DNA from: an uncultured Bacilli bacterium
Lineage (GTDB): Bacteria; Bacillota_I; Bacilli_A; RF39; UBA660
Direction of reading: 5' to 3'
Length of the DNA stretch: 64,000 nt
NCBI GenBank assembly: GCA_949425635.1
Contig: CASPWD010000009.1
Span: 35,795-99,794 of the forward strand
Shown here: piece after piece, positions 8,188-18,505 of the stretch
How the letters are laid out: each line of letters starts with the position of its first letter
Position numbering within the stretch: position 1 is the first letter of the stretch
Made by a program: the position numbers and the translations under genes
The notes under the pieces: generated by a model
The model's database searches: none
The model's input: only the letters and a program-made list of their open reading frames with translations
Told to the model about the DNA's origin: nothing

Positions 8188-8814
8188 TTTATAATAAAAC
8201 TTTAGCAATATTAATAGAATCATTATAATTAGAAAAGCATATATGCCATATTTTAAGTATTTACCTACTTTATCTCCTGTATCTGGATTTATAGGAATTA
8301 CTTCATCTTCATAATTAGCTATAAATTGCCAGTCAATATATGATGTCTCATCATTTTCTGTATTATCATATTTTGTAGATAATGTCGTTTTAACAGTTAA
8401 ATGGCTTACTTTATCTGTCTTATATTCACCAATAAATATTGCATTTTGTAAATCTATACCATTATAATCTAGACCATCTGCATAACCATCATAAAGAAGT
8501 TTTCCATCTAAGTAAATTGTCATTTCAATATTTTTTAATAGTTCTAATGCTAAATCACTTTGTTCTTTTAGTACTACTTTTAAATAAAGATTATAATCTG
8601 TGCGAGTATTATTTGATATGATAAGTTCATCTTCATATGATGATCCTGGAACCATATCTGTATGTTTCATAAAAACATCTTCGTCATATAAGGCTGAATT
8701 GTAATACAGTCTGTTACCACTGCCTGTAAAATATAATCTATTTTCTTTAGAAGCTGCAAAAACAGGACTTAGACAAATTAATAAAAATATAAAATATAAC
8801 AATTGCTTTTTCAT
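8179..8814 (-). CDS. cell-surface protein with NPDTG sorting-like signal
   Basis: 211 residues with a cleavable signal peptide (MKKQLLYFIFLLICLSPVFA, cut after VFA-A), an extracellular beta-rich domain of ~150 residues, then NPDTG, a short linker, a hydrophobic segment (~188-204) and a basic tail (KFYYKN). That is the layout of a sortase-anchored cell-wall protein, with NPxTG in place of LPxTG. No sortase is in the window. It is last in the SipW/BsaA operon, with a strong AGGAGG site, so it may anchor or cap the fibre made by its neighbours. The anchoring is inferred. Confidence 0.75.
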   Translation of the reverse strand: MKKQLLYFIFLLICLSPVFAASKENRLYFTGSGNRLYYNSALYDEDVFMKHTDMVPGSSYEDELIISNNTRTDYNLYLKVVLKEQSDLALELLKNIEMTIYLDGKLLYDGYADGLDYNGIDLQNAIFIGEYKTDKVSHLTVKTTLSTKYDNTENDETSYIDWQFIANYEDEVIPINPDTGDKVGKYLKYGIYAFLIIMILLILLKFYYKNV

Positions 8815-8832
8815 AGGAAAACCTCCTTTTTA

Positions 8833-9573
8833 TTATGCTTGATTTAGGTCTATATTGGTACCCCAATAGTTTTTATATTGGTCAAATTGAACTGTTTCAA
8901 TCTTAATAGTCAATGTATAAGTTGCTCCAGCATATGTTTGCCCTGTTGAATTACATTTTTGGGTTGTTGTTTTAACAGTCTTACCTTCTGTAGGTGTGTC
9001 ACCATCACTAGTTGAACCATCTGAATAGACATAATGATTTGTACATATGTAATCTATATCCACATCTTTATTGAATGTTACCTTGTCAATAAATAGTGAT
9101 GTTTGACCATCTCTTTGAAGAGCATCTTTATAGTAATAATATGTAACATCATCGTCTTCTTTTTGTTCTAACCAGTCTTCTGTACTAGGAAAATTGATTA
9201 AAGCTGCTGTAACTTCTGTACCATCTTTTTTAGTTTGAATTAATGGTAACTTAGTTGTACCATCACCACCAACCCATTCTTCAGTGTATGAAATACGTAC
9301 AGCAAGATCAATGTCACCTTTATTAGTTACATAAACCTTTTTTGACGTTTCTTGACCAGGTAGCCAGTCAGTTGGAGCGTCGAATTCCTCGGTTAGCTCT
9401 GTGCTATAAGGCTTGGTTTTGAAAACGTTTTGGAATGTTGCTTGACTAGTGAAGTAAGCAAATGTTCCACCAACTACACCAACAATTGCAAGTAATAGTA
9501 GTGCAATTAAAGGTTTATTAGTACGATGTTCATGTTCTTCTTTATAATGATTATCTCTATTTTCGTAATCCAT
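8833..9573 (-). CDS. SipW-dependent biofilm-matrix-type protein (BsaA-like)
   Basis: 246 residues from the ATG at 9573; the ATG nine bases upstream is too close to the AAAGGA site. After a charged leader comes a SipW-type signal, LIALLLLAIVGVVGGTFAYF, then the motif DAPTDWLPGQETSKKVYVTN typical of BsaA/TasA-like matrix subunits and the strands TYTLTIKIETVQFDQYKNYW. It should be processed by the SipW encoded directly upstream and exported as a fibre or matrix subunit. The start overlaps the end of sipW by 17 bases, implying coupled translation. Close paralogues lie at 54550 and 55337. Confidence 0.88.
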   Translation of the reverse strand: MDYENRDNHYKEEHEHRTNKPLIALLLLAIVGVVGGTFAYFTSQATFQNVFKTKPYSTELTEEFDAPTDWLPGQETSKKVYVTNKGDIDLAVRISYTEEWVGGDGTTKLPLIQTKKDGTEVTAALINFPSTEDWLEQKEDDDVTYYYYKDALQRDGQTSLFIDKVTFNKDVDIDYICTNHYVYSDGSTSDGDTPTEGKTVKTTTQKCNSTGQTYAGATYTLTIKIETVQFDQYKNYWGTNIDLNQA

Positions 9574-10069
9574 TTCTTTCATCCTTTCTATTCTTTTTTA
9601 TATCAAAGGTTCTTACATTATTTAGTAAAAACTCTGATACCAAAATTAATACTACAACACCTATTACGTATAAGTGCTGATTTATAAAACTTACATAATA
9701 TCCTAGGAGTGGTATTCTAATATTACTTACCTTACCTAAGATATTTTCTTTTGTAATGGGGACTGGGTCAGGAGCATTATTGGCATCTCCTTTAGTGACA
9801 TATTCGTCCCCATTAATTTCATAAATACGATGTGTTATAACTAAGTCTTTGTAATTAAATGTTATAACATCATCAACATCTAAATCACTTTCATTTACTT
9901 GGTGATAATATAGAACGCTTCCTACTTTATAAGTTGGTTCCATACTTCCCGTTAAAACTACTAGTGGCTTATATCCTAAAATCATTGGAACGCATAATAG
10001 ACCATAAATAATAATTAATAAATAACAAATGTTAGTTAGGAAATGAACAACTCTTCTTAAAAATTCCAT
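9557..10069 (-). CDS. sipW: signal peptidase I, ER-type (SipW)
   Basis: 170 residues, typical for SipW. Two membrane segments (about 12-34 and 132-150) flank the catalytic domain. The catalytic serine sits in VLTGSMEPT; the partner in this ER-type family is histidine rather than lysine, seen in LVITHRIYE, and the GDANNAPDP box follows. SipW cleaves the signals of TasA/BsaA-class proteins. It lies between two such substrates and is coupled to both: its ATG is 13 bases inside the upstream gene and its end overlaps the downstream one. The GGAGG site is formed by the upstream gene's 3' end. Confidence 0.93.
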   Translation of the reverse strand: MEFLRRVVHFLTNICYLLIIIYGLLCVPMILGYKPLVVLTGSMEPTYKVGSVLYYHQVNESDLDVDDVITFNYKDLVITHRIYEINGDEYVTKGDANNAPDPVPITKENILGKVSNIRIPLLGYYVSFINQHLYVIGVVVLILVSEFLLNNVRTFDIKKNRKDERNGLRK

Positions 10070-10803
10070 GTTATGTTACCTCCATTTATACTAATGTTGT
10101 GTCCCCATAAATCTCTAACTGCTGTTTCGGTTGCTTGTACTGTTTCATAATTAAAACCTAATTTATAATTAAAGTCATTATAGTTGTTATAACATGTTGA
10201 ATCTTTTATTAAATTTTCATTCAAAACTATACTATCAAGTATTTGAATTTCATCGTTAGAATTAAATAATTTTTTATAGTAGTACCATCCATCATTGCCT
10301 AATTCAAACTCACTTAACCATGATTCTGTCCATTTTTTAGTTACAACATCTATGCCATTAATCTTATTACTTAGTGTAAATATAGTATTTCCATCTAAAT
10401 CTGTTACATTATATTTACAACTATAATTCTGAAGTCCATTTTGAATCACTGCACGACCATGGACTGCATCATTTTGTTCAATAAATTCATCTGAATTCAT
10501 ATCTGTATCCTTTATATTGGAATCAGAATCTATTATTATTTCTTCTTTTAAACTCCATAATTCGTTATAAGAAACTCTAAGTACAACTGATGTACTGTCA
10601 TTATTTTTAAATTTAACTTTCTTAGTTCCCCAAGTTCCATAGAACTCTTCTTCTAAAGATATGTTATAATTCTTAGTATTAAATTTATTTTCAAAAATTC
10701 CCACGCCATTATAGTAAGCATATGTAATTCCAACTACTCCTAAAAGAAGAAGGAATAAACAAATTGATAACAATTTTGCTTTATTTATTTTTATTTTCTT
10801 CAA
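10057..10803 (-). CDS. SipW-dependent secreted protein (divergent BsaA-like)
   Basis: 248 residues if it begins at the TTG at 10803, preceded by AAGTGAT. That start lines up with its paralogue at 56006 (MKKLKLNKK against LKKIKINKA), and the longer frame would overlap the upstream gene. A SipW-type signal (LLSICLFLLLLGVVGITYAY) is followed by a secreted domain with shared blocks: RVSYNELWSL, LSNKINGIDVV.KKW, NDGWYYYKK and YETVQATETAVRDLWG. Compared with the 56006 copy it carries an extra ~45 residues after the RVSYNELWSL block. It is probably a second, non-identical fibre component of locus 1. Confidence 0.85.
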   Translation of the reverse strand: MKKIKINKAKLLSICLFLLLLGVVGITYAYYNGVGIFENKFNTKNYNISLEEEFYGTWGTKKVKFKNNDSTSVVLRVSYNELWSLKEEIIIDSDSNIKDTDMNSDEFIEQNDAVHGRAVIQNGLQNYSCKYNVTDLDGNTIFTLSNKINGIDVVTKKWTESWLSEFELGNDGWYYYKKLFNSNDEIQILDSIVLNENLIKDSTCYNNYNDFNYKLGFNYETVQATETAVRDLWGHNISINGGNITWNF

Positions 10804-10826
10804 AATATCACTTACTTTCTTATTTT

Positions 10827-13142
10827 CTACATCATACAGTGTCGAGCACAATTTGGTGGACCGAAAACATATTCACCATAATTCATCGATTTTAAAGTCC
10901 AGCCAATAAAAGGACAATCTATAGTACAATTCGTTCCATTTATGTTTTCTTCTTTATAATAGTCTTCTAGAGGAGCAGGATGTAAAGAACTGATATTTTT
11001 TAATTCATCTTCTAAAATATCTATTGATTTTATTATGTTTCCATCCCAATCAATCCATGTTACAGTTATTATATTCTGGACATTGTTCGTTACTGAACCT
11101 TCGGAATGAAAGAAACCTTTTCTCTTATATCTATTTGCAAATGTAATTGTATAATTCTTACCTTCTTCAATATTAATTGTTTCTCCATTATTAATATTAA
11201 TTGTTGTTGCTCCATCAAATATAGATATTTCATCTAATGTATATTCTTGTGGGACTACTTCTTGTATTTCATAAGAACCTGGTTCTAAATAGATACTTTG
11301 GCAAGCTCCATCTTTGATATTCAACCATATATCTTGGTTATTATTATTTGTAATATAGAATTGAAAATTTTTTTCATTATTGGTATTTAATACTTCTTTA
11401 CAAATGTTAATTTTTGGTTGTACTTTAAATGAAGTTTTAGTTTTATATTCCTTAGAATCATCTAAGTCATAATTATTATCAGCAGATGCTCCGATTATCT
11501 CGACTTCATTCTCAATCGTACCCGAATCTTCATCGGTAACTTTATAAGATGCTATGAAAGTAGCAGCAGTATGAGCACTCAACGATTCAATTCTTATAAT
11601 TTTGTCTGAAATTAACTCATAACTTGTAAAACCACTTTTACACATATTATTTTGATTAAATTGTCCTAAAGTACATTTAGCAAAAGAAGCTTTCTCATTA
11701 TTTTCTCTAACTATTACATCTTTAATAGCATAGTCTCCAGTATTTTCTACAGTGATTTTATAATTTACAACATCACCTGTGCGATAATAATCTTGATAAT
11801 AAATGATTTCTTTATTAATTATAGGTGTAAATTTCCCTCTTCTTAATTTCCATTCACCATATATTATGACGTCATGATTAGGCATTTCAAATGAGTCTTC
11901 ACTATACCATCCTAAGAAGTGATATCCTTCTACATCTTCGATATTATCTAACGTTACAATTTCTCCAGGTGAATAATATTTTGTCTTTGGTATTAATAAA
12001 TTAGAATTATTAGGAAGTGTACTAGAAATAAAATTATATTCGACTTTATACTTTATTTCTTCAAATTTACCGACTAGATTTACATCATGAGCGGGCATTT
12101 CAAAGTCATTTTCCTCACTTATGCTAGCATTTTCTGTTGTCCAGCCTAGAAAGCGATAGCCATTAAAGATATCACCCTTTCTCATTAAATCTAAGGTAAT
12201 AATATCACCTTCATAGTATTCTTTCGTACTAGGTGGAACATAACTTGGAGGTAAGTCTCCCTCTATTGTGTAATTAACTTTATAAGGAGTGTCTTTTTCC
12301 CAACTTCCTACAAATGTTACATTTTGGTTGGGCATTTTAAATGAACCATCTTCAATTGTTATATTATCAGACTTCCAACCACTAAATTTATATCCTGACA
12401 TTCGTGGTTCTAGAGCGATACTCACAACTGATGACTCACTATATGTTGCATCATCTGGTAATGCTGGAGCGCCTTCTGGTATTTCACCGATATAAGCATA
12501 GGATACTTTGAAATTATTCGTAATTTCTTTCCCCATCCATGTATGAACAGTATTAGAATTTTTGGTCATATTTAATTCACGAGATATAGCATAGTTATAA
12601 AAATCACGTCTAGTTTCCACTTCTTCTGTGTTAGGGTCATCAATTGATGGAGTCATAGTCTCTACTCCAATAGTAAGTTTACAACCAGCTTGAAGCTTTT
12701 TAATTCTGAAAGAGATTGTTCTTGTTTCTTCATCATAATGTAGACCTCGATAGTTGGTTGATGATTCTTCTTCTGTATCATTTAAGATAAATCCTTGACA
12801 TACCCTATTTTGATTATCTTGACTATAAGCCCCAATATTCCCGTTACCGCCATCAACATTAACGAAACCAATAAATGTTAAACCATCTGGTATTTTGTCT
12901 TCAATATAAATGTAATTACTTAAAACTTCAGAGTTCGTTGAACTGCTAGATTCTTTACCATACTTATCAACACCCTCATAAGTTATATCAAGGTAATATG
13001 TTAATAAGGAATTCGGTTTAACTTCGACATCATTATCAAGTAATGTTATAGATCTTGTAAAATTAACAAACATTAGAGAAGATGATAGAAGAATCAACAA
13101 TAATGTAAATATAATGATTTTTTTATTTTTCAAGTATTTCAT
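10827..13142 (-). CDS. secreted InlB-type repeat protein with DUF11-like domain
   Basis: 771 residues. A hydrophobic N-terminal signal or anchor (9-27) is followed by an adhesin-like N-domain (KIPDGLTFIGFV, GLHYDEETRTISFRIKKL), then three Listeria-Bacteroides (InlB-B/SHIRT-like) repeats at roughly 211-284, 287-365 and 367-435, each ending in an F.GW core and a MP...V strand. Next come a DUF11-like domain (VVNYKITVENTG) and a Cna-B-like domain with cysteines. A C-terminal extension of ~90 residues is absent from the paralogue at 56618. No cell-wall sorting signal is visible, so retention may be by the N-terminal helix. Probable adhesin or matrix partner. Confidence 0.82.
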   Translation of the reverse strand: MKYLKNKKIIIFTLLLILLSSSLMFVNFTRSITLLDNDVEVKPNSLLTYYLDITYEGVDKYGKESSSSTNSEVLSNYIYIEDKIPDGLTFIGFVNVDGGNGNIGAYSQDNQNRVCQGFILNDTEEESSTNYRGLHYDEETRTISFRIKKLQAGCKLTIGVETMTPSIDDPNTEEVETRRDFYNYAISRELNMTKNSNTVHTWMGKEITNNFKVSYAYIGEIPEGAPALPDDATYSESSVVSIALEPRMSGYKFSGWKSDNITIEDGSFKMPNQNVTFVGSWEKDTPYKVNYTIEGDLPPSYVPPSTKEYYEGDIITLDLMRKGDIFNGYRFLGWTTENASISEENDFEMPAHDVNLVGKFEEIKYKVEYNFISSTLPNNSNLLIPKTKYYSPGEIVTLDNIEDVEGYHFLGWYSEDSFEMPNHDVIIYGEWKLRRGKFTPIINKEIIYYQDYYRTGDVVNYKITVENTGDYAIKDVIVRENNEKASFAKCTLGQFNQNNMCKSGFTSYELISDKIIRIESLSAHTAATFIASYKVTDEDSGTIENEVEIIGASADNNYDLDDSKEYKTKTSFKVQPKINICKEVLNTNNEKNFQFYITNNNNQDIWLNIKDGACQSIYLEPGSYEIQEVVPQEYTLDEISIFDGATTININNGETINIEEGKNYTITFANRYKRKGFFHSEGSVTNNVQNIITVTWIDWDGNIIKSIDILEDELKNISSLHPAPLEDYYKEENINGTNCTIDCPFIGWTLKSMNYGEYVFGPPNCARHCMM

Positions 13143-13172
13143 TTAAGTCGCTCCTTTCTTATTAACATATTT

Positions 13173-15896
13173 TTATTCAACTACATAAGGATTGTTTGAA
13201 GTTCCTATTCCTCTTGATGCTCTAATTCCTTCTTTTAAAACAATAGATGGTCTTATATTACTGGATGCAAGATCAGTTAATTGTGAACTTAGCATCCCAC
13301 TAGTAGGAACACGACTAACATATTCACCATTTGTGTAACCACTTGGTGTCATTGTCCATTGTAGAGCACTTACTAAATAACTATCTTTACTTGAAAAACC
13401 TGTTGTTCCTGAAAGAACGAATTCTTCTACTGTCAATAGTGCTATTGGATATTGCAACATTTTGTTACCAGATTCATTATTAACTGTGAATCTATCATAA
13501 ATATTGGGACATACATCTTTGTCTTTAATTCGGCCATTAAAATCTTCATTCAAATAAACTAAAGAATTATTACGAGATGTTTGCTCTCCTGTAAACCAAA
13601 TACCTGTACTAGTTATAGTCCTGTTATTACACCAGGTAGCATCTTCCAGATAATCACTATAATTTATTAAATTATTTTTATACCAAGTATCGATTGTAGT
13701 TTTCATAGTTGAATCATTTTTATTTCTTTCATTACTATCAGGTAAAACCTCAGGAATAACATTTTCGATTTTTTTACCATTATTAAGTGATAATACATAA
13801 GAATTAGTAAAACTATTTGTACTATGATATATAAAATAATAGACTTGATCACATGAAGTTACTGAGGCTTGACCACATGTATAACGATATTTATTAAAGA
13901 CTTCTGTAGCGTCAACATTATTCCAATCTCCAACAGAAGTATAAGAATCATCCATATTAAGAGTATACTTAGTTCCATCCCATGTGACATCTGAACTATA
14001 AATAATTGATGGTGTATCTACAGCAGAATACATTATAGAATTATAACTTACATCACCGTACATATAACCACCAGCACCAATTGAAGAATTGTTTGAATTA
14101 TAAATGCCACTACCGATTGTAGCATCAACATTTGTTTTATCACATACACCATTATTCGAAATTCCATTATAGACTAATTTTGTTCCACCCAGTTCGGTAG
14201 TACGAACTATTTTCCAGCAGAAGCCACCGAATAAGACATTGTTATTATTAATATTGCCACGATAGTACATAATTGGATATTTATCCTTCTCTGTACCTGC
14301 TCTTACGTATAATCCTCTACCATTCGTAGTACTTGATATATTATTAAAATTAATACCATTACTATTTTTTACAAATGTACTGCTTTCATTATCTAAGAAG
14401 GCTTCTTCATCATTAAAAGGTAAGTTATATTTAATATTAATAGTACCTGACATACTTTTTGAAATATTCATATTCGTCCAAACAGCTCGGATTATGGTAT
14501 CATGTTCAGCCATTATAAATACATCATCATTTACTTTAACTAGGTCTTCTACTGGTTCCCAGCCTTTAAATTGATATCCTGGACATGATAAAGTATCAGA
14601 TTTTTTTGTTACTAAGTAAAAAGCATTATGAGTTTCAGTTGTAATATTTTTTATATTGCAACCTGTTGGGGGATTCGTATCATATGTTAAAACATAGCCA
14701 TTTTTTAAAACTGGAGTTAAGCTACTAGTTACTTTTTTTTCTTCATCATTTTCTACTTTATAAGTAGCTTCTTCTTTTTTATTTGTAGGAAAGTAACCTA
14801 CTTCATTTATATGTTCCTCTTTTGTTTTAACTTTTAAAGTAAGTGTTTCTGTTTGACCAGTATTTAAACCATTTAAATTCCATATTATTTTAGGTGAATT
14901 ATTTTCTTCAGTTAAAGTTATATCTCCAGATGTAACAGAAATATCATTTTCATTTTCAAGATAGAAATATTCATCATTAATTAAATCAGTTATTTCTAAA
15001 TATTCATATGATAATGGATTAACAGCTGCTTCGAATAATGTCTCTTCAATATCAAAATTATTGCTAATAAATTGATTATCAGAAATTTCTTTTATTTTTG
15101 AATCATTATTATTCATATACTCATATGTTATTCCATTAATTTTTAACATAGGATGTTCTTCTTTTAATAATTTATATTCTAAAATGTATGATGAGGTATC
15201 TAGGTTAACATAGCCATCTATAATAAACATAACAATAAGTTCTTTGTCTGTTTCTTGATAGTCAGATAGGAATGTTCTTAAAGCATTTAAGCCGACTTTA
15301 AAACTTCTTTTGTCATTAAAATTTATACCATTAAAAGAATTCAGAAAATCATCTTTAGAAGTTGTAAACTCTGAATTAACAGTAGCTTTATCATTAAAAG
15401 TTATAAGAGACATGCGATTGTCTTCATTTCTAAATATGTAATCTGCTAGATTAGCAAAACTCTCTTTTATGTTTTGGATTTTTCCACCTTCAATACTTGA
15501 AGTAGCATTTAATAAAACAACTATATCCTTTTTTGATCCTTCTCGCTCTTTTATTTTACTTTCTAAAATTATGTCAACTTGAGCAGTATTTTGATCTATC
15601 CAACGAGAATTTTTAGTAATACTTATTCCACCATCAATATCATTTTCATAATCATTTGATGATACTTTAACACTTCTTATTTCTTCTGTATAAACTCCAA
15701 CTCTATAAAGAACATTTTTAATCCCTTTTTCTACTAAGTTCTTACCAGAAAATATAAAAATAATTGAATTGAGAATTAATATGCCAATTATAATAAGACA
15801 TACTTTCTTCCATCTTTTATCATAATATTTTTTTAATTTATACTTTAATTCTCTTGTATTAAAATTAACTTTTTTATTCCTCTCTTTTTTTACCAT
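13173..15896 (-). CDS. membrane-anchored VWA-like protein with DUF6273-like C-terminal module
   Basis: 907 residues from the ATG at 15896, which has GAGGAA at correct spacing. A basic cytosolic N-terminus, one membrane segment (about 32-52), then a VWA-like domain whose metal site is altered: the DxSxS loop reads NATSS in DIVVLLNATSS, and the later loop is IIDGYVN. An InlB-type F.GW strand (about 450-480) and a C-terminal module (about 525-905) with CWKIVRTTELGGTKLVY, TWYKNNL, WCNNR, YPIALLT and WTMTP follow, ending in NPYVVE. First gene of surface locus 1; paralogue of the gene at 59100. Likely extracellular ligand-binding scaffold. Confidence 0.83.
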   Translation of the reverse strand: MVKKERNKKVNFNTRELKYKLKKYYDKRWKKVCLIIIGILILNSIIFIFSGKNLVEKGIKNVLYRVGVYTEEIRSVKVSSNDYENDIDGGISITKNSRWIDQNTAQVDIILESKIKEREGSKKDIVVLLNATSSIEGGKIQNIKESFANLADYIFRNEDNRMSLITFNDKATVNSEFTTSKDDFLNSFNGINFNDKRSFKVGLNALRTFLSDYQETDKELIVMFIIDGYVNLDTSSYILEYKLLKEEHPMLKINGITYEYMNNNDSKIKEISDNQFISNNFDIEETLFEAAVNPLSYEYLEITDLINDEYFYLENENDISVTSGDITLTEENNSPKIIWNLNGLNTGQTETLTLKVKTKEEHINEVGYFPTNKKEEATYKVENDEEKKVTSSLTPVLKNGYVLTYDTNPPTGCNIKNITTETHNAFYLVTKKSDTLSCPGYQFKGWEPVEDLVKVNDDVFIMAEHDTIIRAVWTNMNISKSMSGTINIKYNLPFNDEEAFLDNESSTFVKNSNGINFNNISSTTNGRGLYVRAGTEKDKYPIMYYRGNINNNNVLFGGFCWKIVRTTELGGTKLVYNGISNNGVCDKTNVDATIGSGIYNSNNSSIGAGGYMYGDVSYNSIMYSAVDTPSIIYSSDVTWDGTKYTLNMDDSYTSVGDWNNVDATEVFNKYRYTCGQASVTSCDQVYYFIYHSTNSFTNSYVLSLNNGKKIENVIPEVLPDSNERNKNDSTMKTTIDTWYKNNLINYSDYLEDATWCNNRTITSTGIWFTGEQTSRNNSLVYLNEDFNGRIKDKDVCPNIYDRFTVNNESGNKMLQYPIALLTVEEFVLSGTTGFSSKDSYLVSALQWTMTPSGYTNGEYVSRVPTSGMLSSQLTDLASSNIRPSIVLKEGIRASRGIGTSNNPYVVE

Positions 15897-16002
15897 ATTA
15901 TCATTCCTCATTTTACAAATGTCTAATTACATTAGTTAGTTTAGACAGATTTTGAAAAAATATTATGATTTTAGTTAATTTTTCCCAGTATATTTTTGTA
16001 CA

Positions 16003-16035
16003 TAAAAAAACTATATTCAAATTATTGAATATAGT
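16003..16035 (-). terminator. rho-independent terminator of eno
   Basis: An 11-bp perfect stem (16010-16020 with 16025-16035), 12 bases after the stop codon, is followed by seven T residues on the minus strand. Confidence 0.85.
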
Positions 16036-16047
16036 TTAGTTCATTTA

Positions 16048-17286
<1,239 letters not shown>

Positions 17287-17300
17287 TTATTATCATGTTT

Positions 17301-17326
17301 AGCTTAGTCACTAATATACCTAAGCT
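17301..17326 (-). repeat. inverted repeat in the eno leader
   Basis: AGCTTAG (17301-17307) and CTAAGCT (17320-17326) form a perfect 7-bp inverted repeat with a 12-base loop, just downstream of the predicted -10 of eno and ahead of its ribosome-binding site. It could be an operator or an mRNA-stabilising hairpin; neither is shown. Confidence 0.45.
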
Positions 17327-17335
17327 TCGCTATAT

Positions 17336-17344
17336 ATTATACCA
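17336..17344 (-). promoter_or_regulatory. putative extended -10 promoter of eno
   Basis: TGGTATAAT on the minus strand (TATAAT at 17336-17341), an extended -10 element. No good -35 is visible at 17 bases. Confidence 0.5.
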
Positions 17345-17370
17345 CATAGATTAATAAAACTACCTTAAAA

Positions 17371-17407
17371 TATAGAAAAAGATTAGTATTTTTAGCTACT
17401 AATCTTT
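17371..17407 (-). terminator. rho-independent terminator
   Basis: An 11-bp stem (17378-17388 with 17397-17407) overlaps the stop codon of the kinase-like gene and is followed by TTTTTCTATATTTT on the minus strand. It separates that gene from eno. Confidence 0.75.
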
Positions 17408-18155
17408 AACTACTTTTAATAATATAGTCAATAGGCATTTTACATCCTCTTAATTTCTTAATAATAGGTGTTATTCCAATATTAGGATGGCTTATACTTT
17501 CTTGAAAAAGAGTTCTTAAACGAGTCTCAATTATTGGAGATTTATACTCTGTTAATTTAGCACATAAATTTTTTATAGTCATCAAGATAAGTTTACGATT
17601 ATACGTTCTTAGATTCAAAGCATCAATATTACTTGATACAAAAGAATACATATCTGGATCAATTAAGACAATATTATTTTTATTACATACCATATTATCT
17701 GTACGCATGTCAGCAATTCTAATTCTATGATTACTAAAATAATCAGCAAGTAGTAATAAGTCATTTAAATTAAATAATAAATATTCTACTGATTGCTCTA
17801 ATATATCAATATATTCTTTGGGTACCCATTTATATGTGTATAAATCAATTTTTTGAGCATCATTATTGTATGGACAGTCGTATATGAAAGGACTATTTAC
17901 ATTTTGATAGAAGGTATCAAAGTCGCTAATTTCCTCAGCTAAATAATATCTTTCGAGTAATTTAACCATATGAGGATTATCTATTTCTTTTATAAAATCG
18001 AAGATAGACTGCTTGATACGATGTTCAGCAAAACTAAAATATTTTTTATAAACAATCCCATTGCCTTCAGAGAAAATTTCTCCATTCGCTCCTAATAAGT
18101 TTAATCTAGTTCCTTTAAATTCTACTTCATTTCCTTTTGAATCATAAAATACCAT
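17406..18155 (-). CDS. predicted protein-kinase-fold protein
   Basis: 249 residues. Eukaryotic-type kinase landmarks are present in degenerate form: a VYKKYF strand with candidate ATP lysines (37/38), a catalytic-loop-like IADMRTDN (D149, N154, the D-to-N spacing of HRDxxxxN), and IDPD (D166-D168) in place of DFG thirteen residues later. No membrane segment or sensor domain. It is encoded close to a PP2C phosphatase on the same strand, a common pairing, though a terminator and ~80 bases lie between. It may phosphorylate a small molecule or a protein, or be a pseudokinase. Assignment is by motif only. Confidence 0.55.
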   Translation of the reverse strand: MVFYDSKGNEVEFKGTRLNLLGANGEIFSEGNGIVYKKYFSFAEHRIKQSIFDFIKEIDNPHMVKLLERYYLAEEISDFDTFYQNVNSPFIYDCPYNNDAQKIDLYTYKWVPKEYIDILEQSVEYLLFNLNDLLLLADYFSNHRIRIADMRTDNMVCNKNNIVLIDPDMYSFVSSNIDALNLRTYNRKLILMTIKNLCAKLTEYKSPIIETRLRTLFQESISHPNIGITPIIKKLRGCKMPIDYIIKSS

Positions 18156-18210
18156 AATTTTCCCTCATTTAAATAAGAATATTTTAACAAAGATAAAGAA
18201 CTTATTCAAA

Positions 18211-18238
18211 TAAAAAGAAATGAATTAAATCATTTCTT
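18211..18238 (-). terminator. rho-independent terminator
   Basis: A 9-bp perfect stem (18215-18223 with 18230-18238) overlaps the stop codon of the DUF1292 gene and is followed by TTTTATTT on the minus strand. Confidence 0.75.
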
Positions 18239-18503
18239 AGTTTATACTATATTTTTCTTTAACACTATTACCAATAGTTTTTAACATTTCATCAATCAAC
18301 TGAAGTTCTTTTTCGGTTTCTACTGGTTTAAGCTCTTCGCCATCATAATAAGATGACCAACAATTTATCTTTCCTTTGTAATCTTTACTATAATCAGTAT
18401 ATGTTACATATTTTTTTTGTGTTTCTTTAGATTCGAAAGTAAAAATTACATCAAACTCTTTTTGTTCATTATTTTCGTTTTTTATAATTATTTTTTCTTC
18501 CAT
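18237..18503 (-). CDS. DUF1292 family protein (UPF0473)
   Basis: 88 residues. The pattern FDVIFTFESKETQKKYVTYTD followed by ISSYYDGEEL-type and PVETEKELQLIDEML segments fits the small DUF1292 family of Firmicutes, usually found beside yrrK/ruvX genes; that context is absent here. Function unknown. It starts two bases after the PP2C stop codon and is therefore translated from the same message, with its ribosome-binding site inside the end of the PP2C gene. Confidence 0.8.
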   Translation of the reverse strand: MEEKIIIKNENNEQKEFDVIFTFESKETQKKYVTYTDYSKDYKGKINCWSSYYDGEELKPVETEKELQLIDEMLKTIGNSVKEKYSIN

Positions 18504-18505
18504 AA

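Noticed and set aside
13173..15896. Diversity-generating retroelement acting on the DUF6273-like modules
   Set aside because: The possible lectin-like fold invites the idea, but no reverse transcriptase, template repeat or variable repeat pair was found here.
15912..16002. Promoter of surface locus 1
   Set aside because: Several A/T-rich hexamers exist but no convincing -35/-10 pair with correct spacing, so none is reported.
17684..17970. TGA read as tryptophan (Mycoplasma-type code)
   Set aside because: Core proteins such as RecA, DnaK, enolase and MtaB are complete with TGG tryptophan and no in-frame TGA, so there is no evidence for reassignment in this window, only avoidance.
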